Source of the DNA: Acrasis kona
Lineage: Eukaryota; Heterolobosea; Eutetramitea; Acrasida; Acrasidae
NCBI GenBank assembly: GCA_026419775.2
Contig: JAOPGA020000651.1
Location: 124,001 to 188,000 of the forward strand
Length of the DNA stretch: 64,000 nt
Direction of reading: 5' to 3'
The position numbers were made by a program, and so were the translations under genes. Under the pieces are notes generated by a model that saw nothing but the letters and a program-made list of their open reading frames with translations, made no database searches and was not told where the DNA came from. Shown piece by piece: positions 29,689 through 40,415 of this stretch; position 1 is the stretch's first letter; every line of letters starts with the position of its first letter.

Positions 29689-31731
29689 ATGAGGAGAGAC
29701 TCTGTCATCTCTTTCAACGCTATCAAGGAAGCGGCTCGTACAGAACTTGAAAATGTTCTAAACAGCATGGCAGGTGACAAAATACTGGTCTTGGATGATC
29801 AGTTGGTAGGACCTCTAGGACTTGTTGCTCCTTCAACTTTTTTAAAAGAGAATGGTGTAAAAAAGATATTCAAACTAACAGACAAACCCTTTGATACTGA
29901 TTTGAAGAATGTCATTTACATCGTTAGACCGCGCATGCATTTGATGAAGTGGATAGGAAACCAAGTTTCCCACTTTAAAAAAGGTATTTACTTTAAACAT
30001 GGTGGCGTAATTATTTTTTAGCTGGAAAAAACATTTCCGTATTCCTTGTCCCAAGGAAAACATTAATCTGCGAGAGAATTTTAGAAGAAATTGGAATCGT
30101 TGGTGATATCAAAGTAGGAGAGTTCGCTCTCGATTTAATACCCATGGACGATGACATCCTTTCAATGGAAATTCCAAGTAGCTTTAAAGAGTGCAACCTA
30201 GACGGTGACTTGAGTAGTTTATACTATGTTGCAAGAAGCATCATGAAACTACAAAGTTTCTACGGTCTCATCCCACATATTAAAGTGAAAGGAGAGAATG
30301 CAAGAGTAAGTTACTTTTTTTGGTTGACCATTGCTTATATGCTTAGAATGTATATGACATGGTTCTCAGAATGAGAAAGCAAGTCGGAAGTGAAGTCTTC
30401 AACGCCGCTCCAGAAATCAACACACTAATTCTGATTGATCGCAAAGTAGACTTGATAACACCCATGGTCACCCAACATACATACGAAGGTTTAATTGATG
30501 AACTCTTTGGCATCAAACACAACATTTTCCAACCACAATTCCAATGCGTACCTGACGTTCCACCTTCTTCCAACCCCAAAGTACTTTTGAACTCTAACGA
30601 TAACATTTATTCAAGAATACGTGACTTGAACCAAGTATGTGTTTCAACGTTAATGAACCAACTAACGTTTTAGCAACTCGTAGGAAGAAGCCTTAACAAG
30701 AGTGCACTTGAAATTGATAAAAAGACACAAGCAAAGAAGGACCTCAAGACAGTTCAACAAATCAAAGAGTTCACCGAAAAGCTTCCCATGCTACAAGAAG
30801 ATAAGAAGAACTTGGAGATCCACATCAAGATCGCAGAGCACATTAATCACTTGATTGGAAAGTCTTCATTCAGAAAGTATGTACAAGCCCAACTTGAAGC
30901 ACTAGGAGGAGATGACGAAAGAACGGTTACTTCCTACATTGAAGAAATGATCGACAAACAAGAACCGCTCATCAAAGTATTGAGATTACTATGTCTACAG
31001 AGCGTCACCCAAAATGGACTCAAAAAGGTATGCATATTCATTTTCACCCATACTAAAAAAATCTTTTCTAGGTCAACTTTGAAAACTTTAGAAGAGACAT
31101 TGTACAATCATACGGAATAGAGTCACTTTTAATTTTAAACAACTTGGACAAGTGCGGATTAATCAAGAAGCAAGGAGAAGGTAATCGCAAATACAGTTGG
31201 AGGAACTTTAGTACCGGTTTATTCTTATACAAAGAGGATACGATGGAACTTCCGGACGACAAGTCACGTACTGACATTCATGCAGTTCACAGTGGATACG
31301 CTCCTTTGAGTGTGACACTTGTTGAGAGGGCCATGGCCGAAGATGGAAAAGGATGGAACCTCATTGCAGACTTGTTGGAACACTTGCCAGGAGATCGCGT
31401 GGAAGTAGTGCAGAAGGGAGCCATGGACACTCAACCAGGAAAGAAGGTCGTTCTTGTTTATTACATTGGAGGAATTACTTTTGCTGAATTGAGCGCTCTT
31501 CGTTACTTGAATGAAGTTTCGCAACATTGTGAATACATTGTGGCCACGACCAAATTAATCAACGGAGACACATTCTTGGAGACTCTTATTGAAGATGTTG
31601 ATAATAGTAGTAGGTTTAAGAAGAGAGCCGTAAGCGGTTTGAGTTTGATTCAAAGTATTAGTGTTCAGGATGATCGTAATGTTTCGAGTCCAGGTGATGA
31701 AGTCAAGAGTGATGGTGGTGATGAAAAATAA
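29689..31731 (+). CDS. VPS33: Vacuolar protein sorting protein 33 (Sec1/Munc18 family)
   Basis: SM-family subunit of the HOPS/CORVET tethers that templates SNARE assembly for endosome and lysosome fusion. 626 residues in five exons: 29689-29983, 30022-30305, 30347-30634, 30674-31027, 31072-31731; introns 38-44 nt, all phases fit. Diagnostic stretches: KNVIYIVRPRMHLMKWI, FALDLIPMDDDILSMEIPSS, INTLILIDRKVDLITPMVTQ, HTYEGLIDELFGI, IKVLRLLCLQSVTQNGLKK, HSGYAPLSVTLVERA and GGITFAELSALRYLNE. These line up with animal VPS33A along its length (about 596 aa); a 30-residue Ser/Asp-rich tail is extra. Confidence 0.95.
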
Positions 31732-31799
31732 AAAACTTGGTTGAGTAAAAAATGTGTTGATTGTAATTTATATATTCTTGTTTCGAAACTGTCCGTTGG

Positions 31800-34653
31800 A
31801 TGAATACAAGAAAAAGGAACTCTGTTAGTGAGATATGGGATGGGAAGACGCAAAATGTGCTTCACGAAGATTCTTACGAACCGAATAGCAAAAGATATTT
31901 TTCCGACGAACACACCATTGTGCAATCTGAATACGACGCGCGAACTGGTCCTCGAACACGAAATTATGACCAAGAAAGAGAGGATGAAATAAATCAAGCG
32001 ATGGATGATGGTAATGTATACGAAAAACAGACTTGAACTTAAACATGAAAAGAATTTAGCAGCGACAGCGAAAAAGATGCCAGCGATGAAGAGGACTTTT
32101 CGGAGCCAGAACTAAAGAAGAGCTTTTTACCTGGAACCAATCCTCAACGAATTTTTCATCACCTAAGTACAATCAGACCGCTGCTGGATCACAAAGCAAA
32201 GCTAGTCATAATGTTCGCTAACAAGCTGGATGAGGCAAATCGTTCTCTTGAAGATCGTGAGAGTCAAATCGTTACATTGCAGAAGAAGTTGGACGAAGCT
32301 AACGAGCAATTAGATGCGTTCAATTATAAACACGATGTAAGTGAATCTTTTCGCATTTCATCTTGACTATTACAGCATAAAGCATTAGATAATCTAAGAG
32401 ATTCACAGCTCAAGGATAAAGTCAGGGAGCTAGAAAGTTTACAAAATAAATTTAGGGTCACACTACAAGAAAACAACAAGTTGAAAACAGAATCACGTTT
32501 GTAATCAACCACTACTATTCTGACCTATTACTAGATAAAACCATACTGGAACGCAAAGCATGGAGAAAAGAAATTAATCAATTAACTCAGGACATTGCCG
32601 ACGCCAACTTGTTATTAGAAACAAGACACGCAGGAACACAGCGACTACAGTCAGATGTAAGTTTCTAAATAATGTCAGTCAAAAAATAAATTTAGTTTGA
32701 TAGAGCTAGGAATCGAATACAAGAACTAGAGGATGCAATTCGAAATAAAAACGAAAGTATACTTCATCTGGAAGAATCGTAATTCACTTTTATAACAACA
32801 ACAGTAATTAACAATTCACAATAGCATCGCCAACATGATTTCGGAAAAGGATCAAATGGGGGCAGAAGTTTCCGACTGCAAAAGAACCACATCAGAGGCC
32901 ACAAAAATTGTAAAACTAGTAAAAATAGAAAAAGCCAATGTGTAAGTCAACATTACATTCAATCCAATTCATCGTCGCCATCAGAGAAGACAAGCTAAAT
33001 CTAGCACACAACACCATCGAAACATTAAGAGACCAACTCAAGGAAATGGAACACAACATTACACAAGAACGACAGTCCGATAAATTCATCGACATGTCCG
33101 ACCTACAAAGAGAACGGCACAAGAAGGAATTACAAAATCAAATCAATTCCCACTCCGAAGAAATCAGAAAAATCAAGGAAAGAAACGAAAAGGAATTAAC
33201 ACACCTACGTGATTCTTACAAGGAAAAGATTAAAAAATTACAAGAATCATTACAAGAGTCAGAATCAAACATGAACAAGTACAAGAAACAAATCAAAAAC
33301 AGTGATTCCGAACACACATTGATCCAAAAACTCAATCAAGATTTACAAGACGCAACCACTCACAATCAGTCACTTTTGGATCAAATCGCTCACTTGGAGT
33401 CAACCTTAAAAAACACCACCCAAGAACTACATCACCTCAAAATCACACATTCACAAAATCAATCGTCATCCAACCAACATCACGCGGATCAAATCAATCA
33501 ACAAAAAAAAGAAATCGAAAGATTACTGTCCCACATTACGCGCAACGAAAGGCACATGTGCAAATTAAAAAAAAAATACGATCAATTATATTCCTCGTCG
33601 CAACAAGATCTGATCAACTTACAATCCAAACAAGAAGAAGAAAAACGCGAAATTTATCAAGATCGTGATCTGGACATTGAGAAATTAAAAACCAATCTAG
33701 TGCGTCAAAATGAAGAACAATTGAAATTGATTTCGAACCAACAACAATCGGAATCAAGATCGCTTCGCATCCAATTCAATCAAGAAAAGAAGAATGAAAT
33801 TTCACAAATCAAAAAACATTATCAAAACGAGATGCATTCCCAATTGGAACAAATCAATAAAGAATGTTCGTCCCTTCGCGTTCAAATCGGCGATTTGACC
33901 GGTCAGGTCAGCAAATTAACGACGTCCAATCAAAAATTAAAAATCCAAAACGATTCGATTCTTCAAAAGAATCAATTGCTCGAAAATGGTCATGCCGAGA
34001 AGAATTCGATCCTTGAATCCGAACATTTGAATTTAAAAAACGAAATCAAATTGCTGCAAGAAAAGAAGAAGGAACAACACGAGAAAATATTATTGTTGAA
34101 AAAAACAAGTAAGAATCACATGGAGACGTTCATGACCAAATTTAAAAAAATGCAACACGAGATTGAAACGTTGACTAGTACTTGTCAACAAAAGGACGAA
34201 CAAATAAAATCTTTAAATGTTCAAAAAAATATTTATGAGGAGATGAGTAGACCTAGGGGTATTGGTTTGGCCAAGGAAACATTAAATCATCACTCGTCTC
34301 CTACCGTGCGTAGTCATGGTCATTATTCTTCTCCTGTTATACAAAATAGTAATCGTTCTTCTCCTGTTGTTGATTCTAAAATGTCTCCTTTGGTGAGGAC
34401 GCCTGGTAGTGGCGGCGGCGGCGGTCGATTTTTGAAGAGTCCACCAGAGGAGGCAGTCGTGGTTACTGCTAGTCCCAAATATAAGCATACGAGTCCTCCT
34501 TCTTCTCCTTTGTCTGATATTTCCAGCGTTAATTCTTCTCCTGTTGATGATTCGCAGGATTCAAGGGTATCTGGATTTGATTCGTTGGATTCTACTTTGG
34601 AGAATGTATCTGGTCATTTTGATGAGAATATGCGGAGTCATCGTCGGAAATAA
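31800..34653 (+). CDS. Long coiled-coil protein with Ser-Pro-rich tail
   Basis: 868 residues from seven exons: 31800-32010, 32053-32336, 32376-32496, 32535-32656, 32696-32778, 32825-32941, 32985-34653. After an acidic N-terminus (SSDSEKDASDEEDFSEPEL) comes an almost unbroken heptad coiled coil of about 600 residues (SLEDRESQIVTLQKKLDEAN onwards). The tail has many SSP/SP sites (HHSSPTV, HYSSPVI, RSSPVVDSKMSPL), likely targets of proline-directed kinases. No family recognised; architecture fits a cytoskeletal, centrosomal or golgin-type scaffold. Gene structure is unusual here in putting six small exons before one large one. Confidence 0.8.
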
Positions 34654-34709
34654 AAAAGTCTAATTTATGTTTTTGTGTTTTTTTGTTTTTTTGTCACCAT
34701 TTACAACAA

Positions 34710-35877
34710 ATGAAATCCACGACGACAACGTCGCTGGATGACAGTAGTAACTCTATCGTTATTGAGGAGGAGAGGATTGCCACGGCCAGGGACTTGATGA
34801 CGGAGATTATATCGTTTGGAACTGAATATTTGACCATACCCTCGCACGAGTGTTTGTAGGTGACATGATTGCAAAATCATTTAATCCACTTAGAGATTTA
34901 CTTCAATATTATAGAAGAGTTTGTTCACAGAATAACAATTATAAAGAGTGCGAGGCTGTCACGATTTGTATAAAAAAAATTAAAGCTGAGTATGTAACCT
35001 TTAGCTATATTATTAGTAGTAGTTAACACTGCAAAGTCAAGAAGAAAAGCATTTGAATGACATCAAAACATTACAAACAGAAAGCAGCAAGACTGTAGAG
35101 GACTTTTTCTCTCAAGAACAAGAAAAGAGCATAAGGGCTTGGAATAAACGTCTGAATCAATTTGATAAGGAGATTGAAGAAGCCAGTCAATCGCTACTTG
35201 TATGTCATGACCACATTCAATAACCTCACATCTCGAAAGCAAAGGCATCAATACGAACTAGAGGATTTGAAAAAAAAGTTTCAACAAGACTTGCAAAAGC
35301 TTCCTCCCAAATTTTCAAAGCACCTGCTCAACATGAGAAAAATACAAGAAACACTGGCAAAACAAAAAGAGTAACTAATGAGCTTGTCGTCTTGTTACCT
35401 AATGGTTTTAGTTTTACAGGTGCTCTTAAAGTAAAAAGAGACGCTGATCGTGTACAGGATGAAGAAATACAAAAATTAGGCGTGGAACATGGAGAAAGAT
35501 TTGAAAGGAAGAAAGCTGTTCTTTTAAATAGACAAAAACAAGAGTTGCTGGGCTTGGAAACACGTTTGGACCGTGACAGACAGGAGTTAGAAGCACAAAG
35601 AGATAATCAGCTAAATCTAATCAAGCTTCGTTACAACAAGAACAGGAGGGTTGTAGATAACGAGTTGGGTGTTTTACAAAGCAGGACAAGAAGTCTTTTA
35701 GGAAAACATAGTGAACACAACGAGGATCACTTCTATTCGAATATTAATCATACCAGCATCCAAGCAAGACCATTTGTAGCACCACCTTCAGAACCAACAC
35801 TTCCGACACATGCGATGAGTGCAATGTTCCCTCACAATAACAACAACAGCAACATTTATGAACAAAAGTATATTTAA
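34710..35877 (+). CDS. Conserved-looking coiled-coil protein (333 aa)
   Basis: Five exons: 34710-34855, 34894-34989, 35037-35199, 35240-35370, 35412-35877. The central region PPKFSKHLLNMRKIQETLAK, QKDFTGALKVKRDADRVQDE and then basic heptads resembles a motif I associate with conserved coiled-coil proteins of ciliated protists, but I cannot name the family. N-terminus is Thr/Ser-rich, and the C-terminus is Pro/Asn-rich (RPFVAPPSEPTLPTHAMS...NNNNSN). Two introns end in AAG rather than TAG/CAG. Its stop codon overlaps the stop of the convergent peptidase gene (35874-35877). Confidence 0.75.
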
Positions 35878-38198
35878 ACAATTTCCTTCAACCAAGTCAT
35901 CAACTTCTTGTACGCTTTTTCACGATTGGCCTTCTTGCTCAAACCATGTCCTTCATCAGGGAATGTCAACAAAACACTCTTTGTGACTCTCTGTTTACCT
36001 GCTTCCTTTCCGACCTGCTTCAATCTTTCATACATTTGTCTGGCTTCGCTAACCGGTACTCTCTCGTCGTTCTCACCTTGGATGATGAACAGAGGACATT
36101 TTATTTTCTCGACGTGGTTGATCGGAGATATTTTCCTCAACAAATCAATTTGAGTGTGATAATTTCCATACTCTTGGTACCTCAACCTTCTTCTCCATTC
36201 TGCGGTGTGTTTGAAAAAGGTTTCCAAATTACTCATGCCCACGACACTGACACCTGCCTTCCATAGTTCAGGATAAGTCACGACACTTAATTGTGTAGCG
36301 TAACCACCATAACTACCACCCATCACAACAAGTCTACCAGCATTCATATTTTTTTTATTACCGACATGCATTGCAGTCATTTTTACATCATGAATGGCAT
36401 CTAATCTCTTGTCTTGATTATCGGCGTCCAAGAATTTCTTACCGTAACCTCGACTACCTCTAATGTTTGGATAGGCCACAGCAAAGCCGGACTTGACCAA
36501 GAATTGAGTGATGGCGTTAAAAGTAGGTCTTGATTGAGACTCAGGTCCACCATGTAGCTTGACGATGACTGGGAATCCATCTTCCGGAGGTTTGGTGTCG
36601 GGTTTGAATAAAAAGTATTGAATGGGAGTTCCATCGAATGATTTGAAAAAGTGTGATGTCTCTTGAATGAAATTGACTCCTAGTACTTGTTTTGGAAGAC
36701 GATCTGGGAACAGTGTCCAATACTTGGCGACGGTGGCATTTTTGTTTTGTTTCCTTAATCTGCGCGGCTGAGAGGCACGTTTGTGTGAAAGGTTAAGCAT
36801 GTACAAGTTGACTGGATGTTGAGATGATGTCATGCTGATGGCCATCAAGTGTCCATCTTTTGCAATGCTCATTCCGTGTCCAAAGCTTCTTGCATCTCCA
36901 TGCGCAATGACACCTTTTCTTAAAGGTAGAGCCATCGTGTCAACGTGTTTGAATCCATTTTCGCGAACACGAACTCTGATCAACTCACTGTATCCATTCT
37001 TGTTCAATTCAATGTAGGAGAACTTTGTGCGATAGTTGCTGGTCATGCCGGTCACATCATGTTTGATGCGCTCCATGGCTGGAATGGTTCTGAATACTGG
37101 CTTATCGTTCTTGATGTCATTATCAAACTCAATGATGGCCAGACGTAAAAATTCTCCCTGGAAGTCAGTCTTTACCAGTAGTTTGGTATGTTGTTTGTTG
37201 AGGAACTTGACTGGTTGCCAACGGTAATGAGCATCTCCTGACAATGGCTTTGTGAGCGACTTGACAGTTTTGTCGATGAGATCTAAAAGAAGGATCTCTG
37301 AATGAACGTTACTGTAATGTTGAGATAGGATGATTTTAGTTTCGTCGCTGCTGACTAGACTTGCTCTTGCGATACCTTCGTCGGGCGTGTAGATCAACTC
37401 ATTAGTGGCATGAGATGACTCTAATGGGAAGCTTCTTCTGTAAATGTCAAACTTCTTTTTGTCTCTGGAGTTGGTTTGGTAGTACATGTGGTTTTTTGTG
37501 ACGGTATTAATCAAGTGCTTTGCTTTGAGGTTGTCGGTTAACCATACGTGCTTGTCCTTGTTTGTGATCATGCCAATTTGGAAGTTTTCATTGCCTCCTC
37601 TGTCATGAAGGTAGAGAATAGAGCCGTCGAAGAGATATCTGGGGGCGCTACATCTGTTCTTTGTCGTGACTAGTCTTTGTGGCTTTCCGGCAATCTTCTT
37701 GTTTCTGTCATATTTGGTTCTGTAGATTTGAAGAACTCCTGGTTCGTTACTGACGTATATGAGCTCGTTCTTGTATGGATGGAAACTAGCGCCTCCGATT
37801 CCTACCAAACCGAACAAGGGTTTTAACATTTTCCAGGTATCCTCCACAGAGCTCTCTTTGCGGTAGATTTTCTTCTTTCCACTTTTTGTACCTTTAGGTT
37901 TCTTGGCATCACTGTCAGCACTCTTTTTGTCTTTCTTGTCTTTTCCTGCTTCTACTTTTACACGTTGGGTTGGTTTGATTGATGCTGGAGCTTTGAAGAT
38001 TTTTCCTTGAAAGGCCTTCTTCAAGTCCTCTACAAAAGACAATGTTTCTGCAGATTCATCTTGTTCTGGAATATAACTTCCCTCCACGTTCATTGTGTCA
38101 TAGTCGAGCACGGACTCAAAGTCATCGAACGCTACGACATAGCCGATAAACAGCACGGCTAGGATGAATAATATTGCTACCCTTCTTGTATAAACCAT
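35874..38198 (-). CDS. S9-family serine peptidase (acylaminoacyl/dipeptidyl peptidase type)
   Basis: 774 residues, one exon. N-terminal hydrophobic signal or anchor (RRVAILFILAVLFIGYVVA), a Lys-rich stretch, then a beta-propeller (about 130-500) and a C-terminal alpha/beta-hydrolase domain. Catalytic triad visible: Ser629 in GGSYGG, Asp711 in QGENDERVP, His751 in DEGHG. GGPESQSRPTF...IRGSRGYGKKF is the usual S9 oxyanion region. The domain looks most like S9C (acylaminoacyl peptidases and bacterial DAP homologues). The N-terminal signal suggests a secretory or lysosomal location. The start ATG at 38196-38198 is clean. Confidence 0.92.
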   Translation of the reverse strand: MVYTRRVAILFILAVLFIGYVVAFDDFESVLDYDTMNVEGSYIPEQDESAETLSFVEDLKKAFQGKIFKAPASIKPTQRVKVEAGKDKKDKKSADSDAKKPKGTKSGKKKIYRKESSVEDTWKMLKPLFGLVGIGGASFHPYKNELIYVSNEPGVLQIYRTKYDRNKKIAGKPQRLVTTKNRCSAPRYLFDGSILYLHDRGGNENFQIGMITNKDKHVWLTDNLKAKHLINTVTKNHMYYQTNSRDKKKFDIYRRSFPLESSHATNELIYTPDEGIARASLVSSDETKIILSQHYSNVHSEILLLDLIDKTVKSLTKPLSGDAHYRWQPVKFLNKQHTKLLVKTDFQGEFLRLAIIEFDNDIKNDKPVFRTIPAMERIKHDVTGMTSNYRTKFSYIELNKNGYSELIRVRVRENGFKHVDTMALPLRKGVIAHGDARSFGHGMSIAKDGHLMAISMTSSQHPVNLYMLNLSHKRASQPRRLRKQNKNATVAKYWTLFPDRLPKQVLGVNFIQETSHFFKSFDGTPIQYFLFKPDTKPPEDGFPVIVKLHGGPESQSRPTFNAITQFLVKSGFAVAYPNIRGSRGYGKKFLDADNQDKRLDAIHDVKMTAMHVGNKKNMNAGRLVVMGGSYGGYATQLSVVTYPELWKAGVSVVGMSNLETFFKHTAEWRRRLRYQEYGNYHTQIDLLRKISPINHVEKIKCPLFIIQGENDERVPVSEARQMYERLKQVGKEAGKQRVTKSVLLTFPDEGHGLSKKANREKAYKKLMTWLKEIV

Positions 38199-38428
38199 AC
38201 TGCAGGGTAGTATCTGTGTTTGCTCCTAAAAAGAAGTTCGCAATGATGTTTGACAAATATCATAAACAATGTTACAAAAACTACTTTTCACTTGCACACC
38301 AAGGAGAGCGTGCCGAGCACCAAAGAAACAACTTACCACTTTACGGACGAAAGAATATACAAACACAAACAATTTCTGTAAAAATACATTTATTGATTAT
38401 ATCACGCTATAACGTCACTATATAATTC

Positions 38429-40255
38429 TTACTTGGAACCTGGTCGGATAATCTTCACATCGCACTTATTCTCGCGATCGATAACGACATCACATTTTTC
38501 TTCTGGACGGATGATCTTGACAGAGCATGAATCTTCTTTAGTGATGGTTGCATCACACTTGTCTGGCTTGTCAAATGGATGCTTGATAACAGCGTCGCAC
38601 TTGCTAATAATTGATACATCGCAGTCGCTTGATTTTGGTTCGATGACAACGTCGCAATCACTTGGTTTAGGCTTGACGACGGCATCACATTCTCCGCTGA
38701 TTGTTGCATCACATTCGCTTGCTTCAGGTTTAGGTTTGACAATGGCGTCACAACTTCCAACAACAGTTGCGTCACAGTCACTTGCTCCATCTGGTTTTGG
38801 CTTTGGCTTGACTACGGCATCACATTCTCCGCTAATCGTTGCATCACATTCGCTTGCTGCAGGTTTGGGTTTGACAATGGCGTCACAGGCTCCACTAATA
38901 GTTGCGTCGCACTCACCTGCTCCGTCGGGTTTTGGCTTGACGATGGCATCGCAGCTTCCAACAACGGTTGCGTCACAACTCTGGTTCTTCTCAATGACGG
39001 CGTCACATGAACCGATGACAGTTGCATCACACTCTTCTTTTGGTTTGACGACGGCATCACAAGTTCCAATGATATCTGCATCGCATTCGCTTGGCTTCTT
39101 ACCAATGATGGCATCGCATTTTCCTACAATGTCCGCATCACACTTGCTTGGCTTATTCTTAATGATTGCGTCACAGTCTCCAACAATAGTTGCGTCGCAG
39201 TCATTTGGTCCAGGTTTAGGTCTAACAACGGCATCACAGTCTCCAACAATGGTTGCGTCACATTCAGTTGGTCCAGTTTTCGGTTTGACAATTGCGTCAC
39301 ACTCTCCAACGATAGTAGCATCACAATCTGTTGGTACAGGCTTCTTATCCAAAACAGCGTCGCACTCTCCAACAATGGCTGCGTCACAATCAGAAATTTC
39401 GGGTTTCTTATCCAAGACAGCATCACAATCGCTTGGTTTTGGCTTGGGTTTGACCACAGCGTCACAGTCGCCAACGATAGTTGCGTCACAATCGGTTGGC
39501 TCAGGTTTCTTGTCCAAAACGGCATCACAATCACTTGGCTTAGGCTTGGGTTTGACCACAGCGTCGCAGTCGCCAACGATAGTTGCATCGCACTCGGATG
39601 GCTCTTGTGGTTTTCTTCTTAGGGCCCATTCGTTTTGTCTTAGGCCGCAGAATTTACTGACGCGACATTCAACACATTTGACGTCACTTGGTCTAATGAG
39701 CATGGATTCATTTTCATCTAGATTAATTGTTAGAGATTTGAGTTCAGCTTTTTCGTCGGCTTTAAGTTGCCTGATAATGTCTAAGCCTACTCTTCTGATA
39801 AATCCGGTTGTTGTTATGTTACAAACATGGTCACAGACAACACAGTCAGGTTGGTCTAGTGCCTTAACAGTTATACCTAGTTCACTGTATGTACGCGTCT
39901 TGTTCACTGCTGGAACGTCTTTAGGAACGTCGTAATTGAATGACTCTTTGGAAACCACGTTAATTGTGAAAATTCGTTGATGAAGGGCTTCTAGCTTGCT
40001 CCTTGCACTCTTCTCGTCTTCAATTGCTTTGAGCAACTTTTTATGATTCGATGATTCTGTGGTTTGAAGGTCGGTTTCGTGTTGATACATTAATGATAAC
40101 AGGTTATTTAATATAGACTTTATGCTACTAGTGGAAGACTTAACCGATGCGTCAGCTCCTACTACATAAGTGAGAGGTAGCTGCGTGGTGGATGGTGTAG
40201 CTGCTATGGCGAGTGTGAGGACTAATAGTGTAACCACAACATTCCTCATCCACAT
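38429..40255 (-). CDS. Secreted protein with 37 tandem Cys-Asp repeat units
   Basis: 608 residues. Signal peptide (VVVTLLVLTLAIAATPS), a helical N-domain of about 200 residues with two Cys clusters (CVVCDHVC and CVECRVSKFC), and then 37 units each starting Cys-Asp (the last few diverge). Short units such as CDATIVGD alternate with longer ones such as CDAVVKPKPKPSD or CDAVLDKKPEPTD. Alternating hydrophobic residues after each CDA suggest short beta strands. I know no described family with this repeat. A secreted coat, matrix or wall component, or an acidic thiol metal binder, are possibilities by analogy only. Confidence 0.85.
   Translation of the reverse strand: MWMRNVVVTLLVLTLAIAATPSTTQLPLTYVVGADASVKSSTSSIKSILNNLLSLMYQHETDLQTTESSNHKKLLKAIEDEKSARSKLEALHQRIFTINVVSKESFNYDVPKDVPAVNKTRTYSELGITVKALDQPDCVVCDHVCNITTTGFIRRVGLDIIRQLKADEKAELKSLTINLDENESMLIRPSDVKCVECRVSKFCGLRQNEWALRRKPQEPSECDATIVGDCDAVVKPKPKPSDCDAVLDKKPEPTDCDATIVGDCDAVVKPKPKPSDCDAVLDKKPEISDCDAAIVGECDAVLDKKPVPTDCDATIVGECDAIVKPKTGPTECDATIVGDCDAVVRPKPGPNDCDATIVGDCDAIIKNKPSKCDADIVGKCDAIIGKKPSECDADIIGTCDAVVKPKEECDATVIGSCDAVIEKNQSCDATVVGSCDAIVKPKPDGAGECDATISGACDAIVKPKPAASECDATISGECDAVVKPKPKPDGASDCDATVVGSCDAIVKPKPEASECDATISGECDAVVKPKPSDCDVVIEPKSSDCDVSIISKCDAVIKHPFDKPDKCDATITKEDSCSVKIIRPEEKCDVVIDRENKCDVKIIRPGSK
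38432..39592 (-). repeat. Tandem coding repeat, 37 Cys-Asp units
   Basis: The DNA of the repeat section repeats at a period of about 60-65 bases (one short plus one long unit), with synonymous and non-synonymous drift between copies. The antisense strand is open across most of the gene because of this periodic codon use; I read that as a by-product. Confidence 0.85.
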
Positions 40256-40415
40256 TTTTGACTGTAATTGACTAGTCGTACTTTATTGCTAATTTGGGCC
40301 GACCAATAACAATTTTATTGTAAACCTCATCAACACGCACGCGACAGAATCATTAGCAGAACATGCATCCGGATTCTTGGTCAATCACATTTGATGTTTG
40401 ACATTATAAAACAAA

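Noticed and set aside
38433-39935. 500-codon open frame antisense to the Cys-Asp repeat gene (SQSPTIVASQS-type repeats)
   Set aside because: It exists because the sense repeat uses periodic codons lacking antisense stops; the sense product has a signal peptide, natural start and domain structure.
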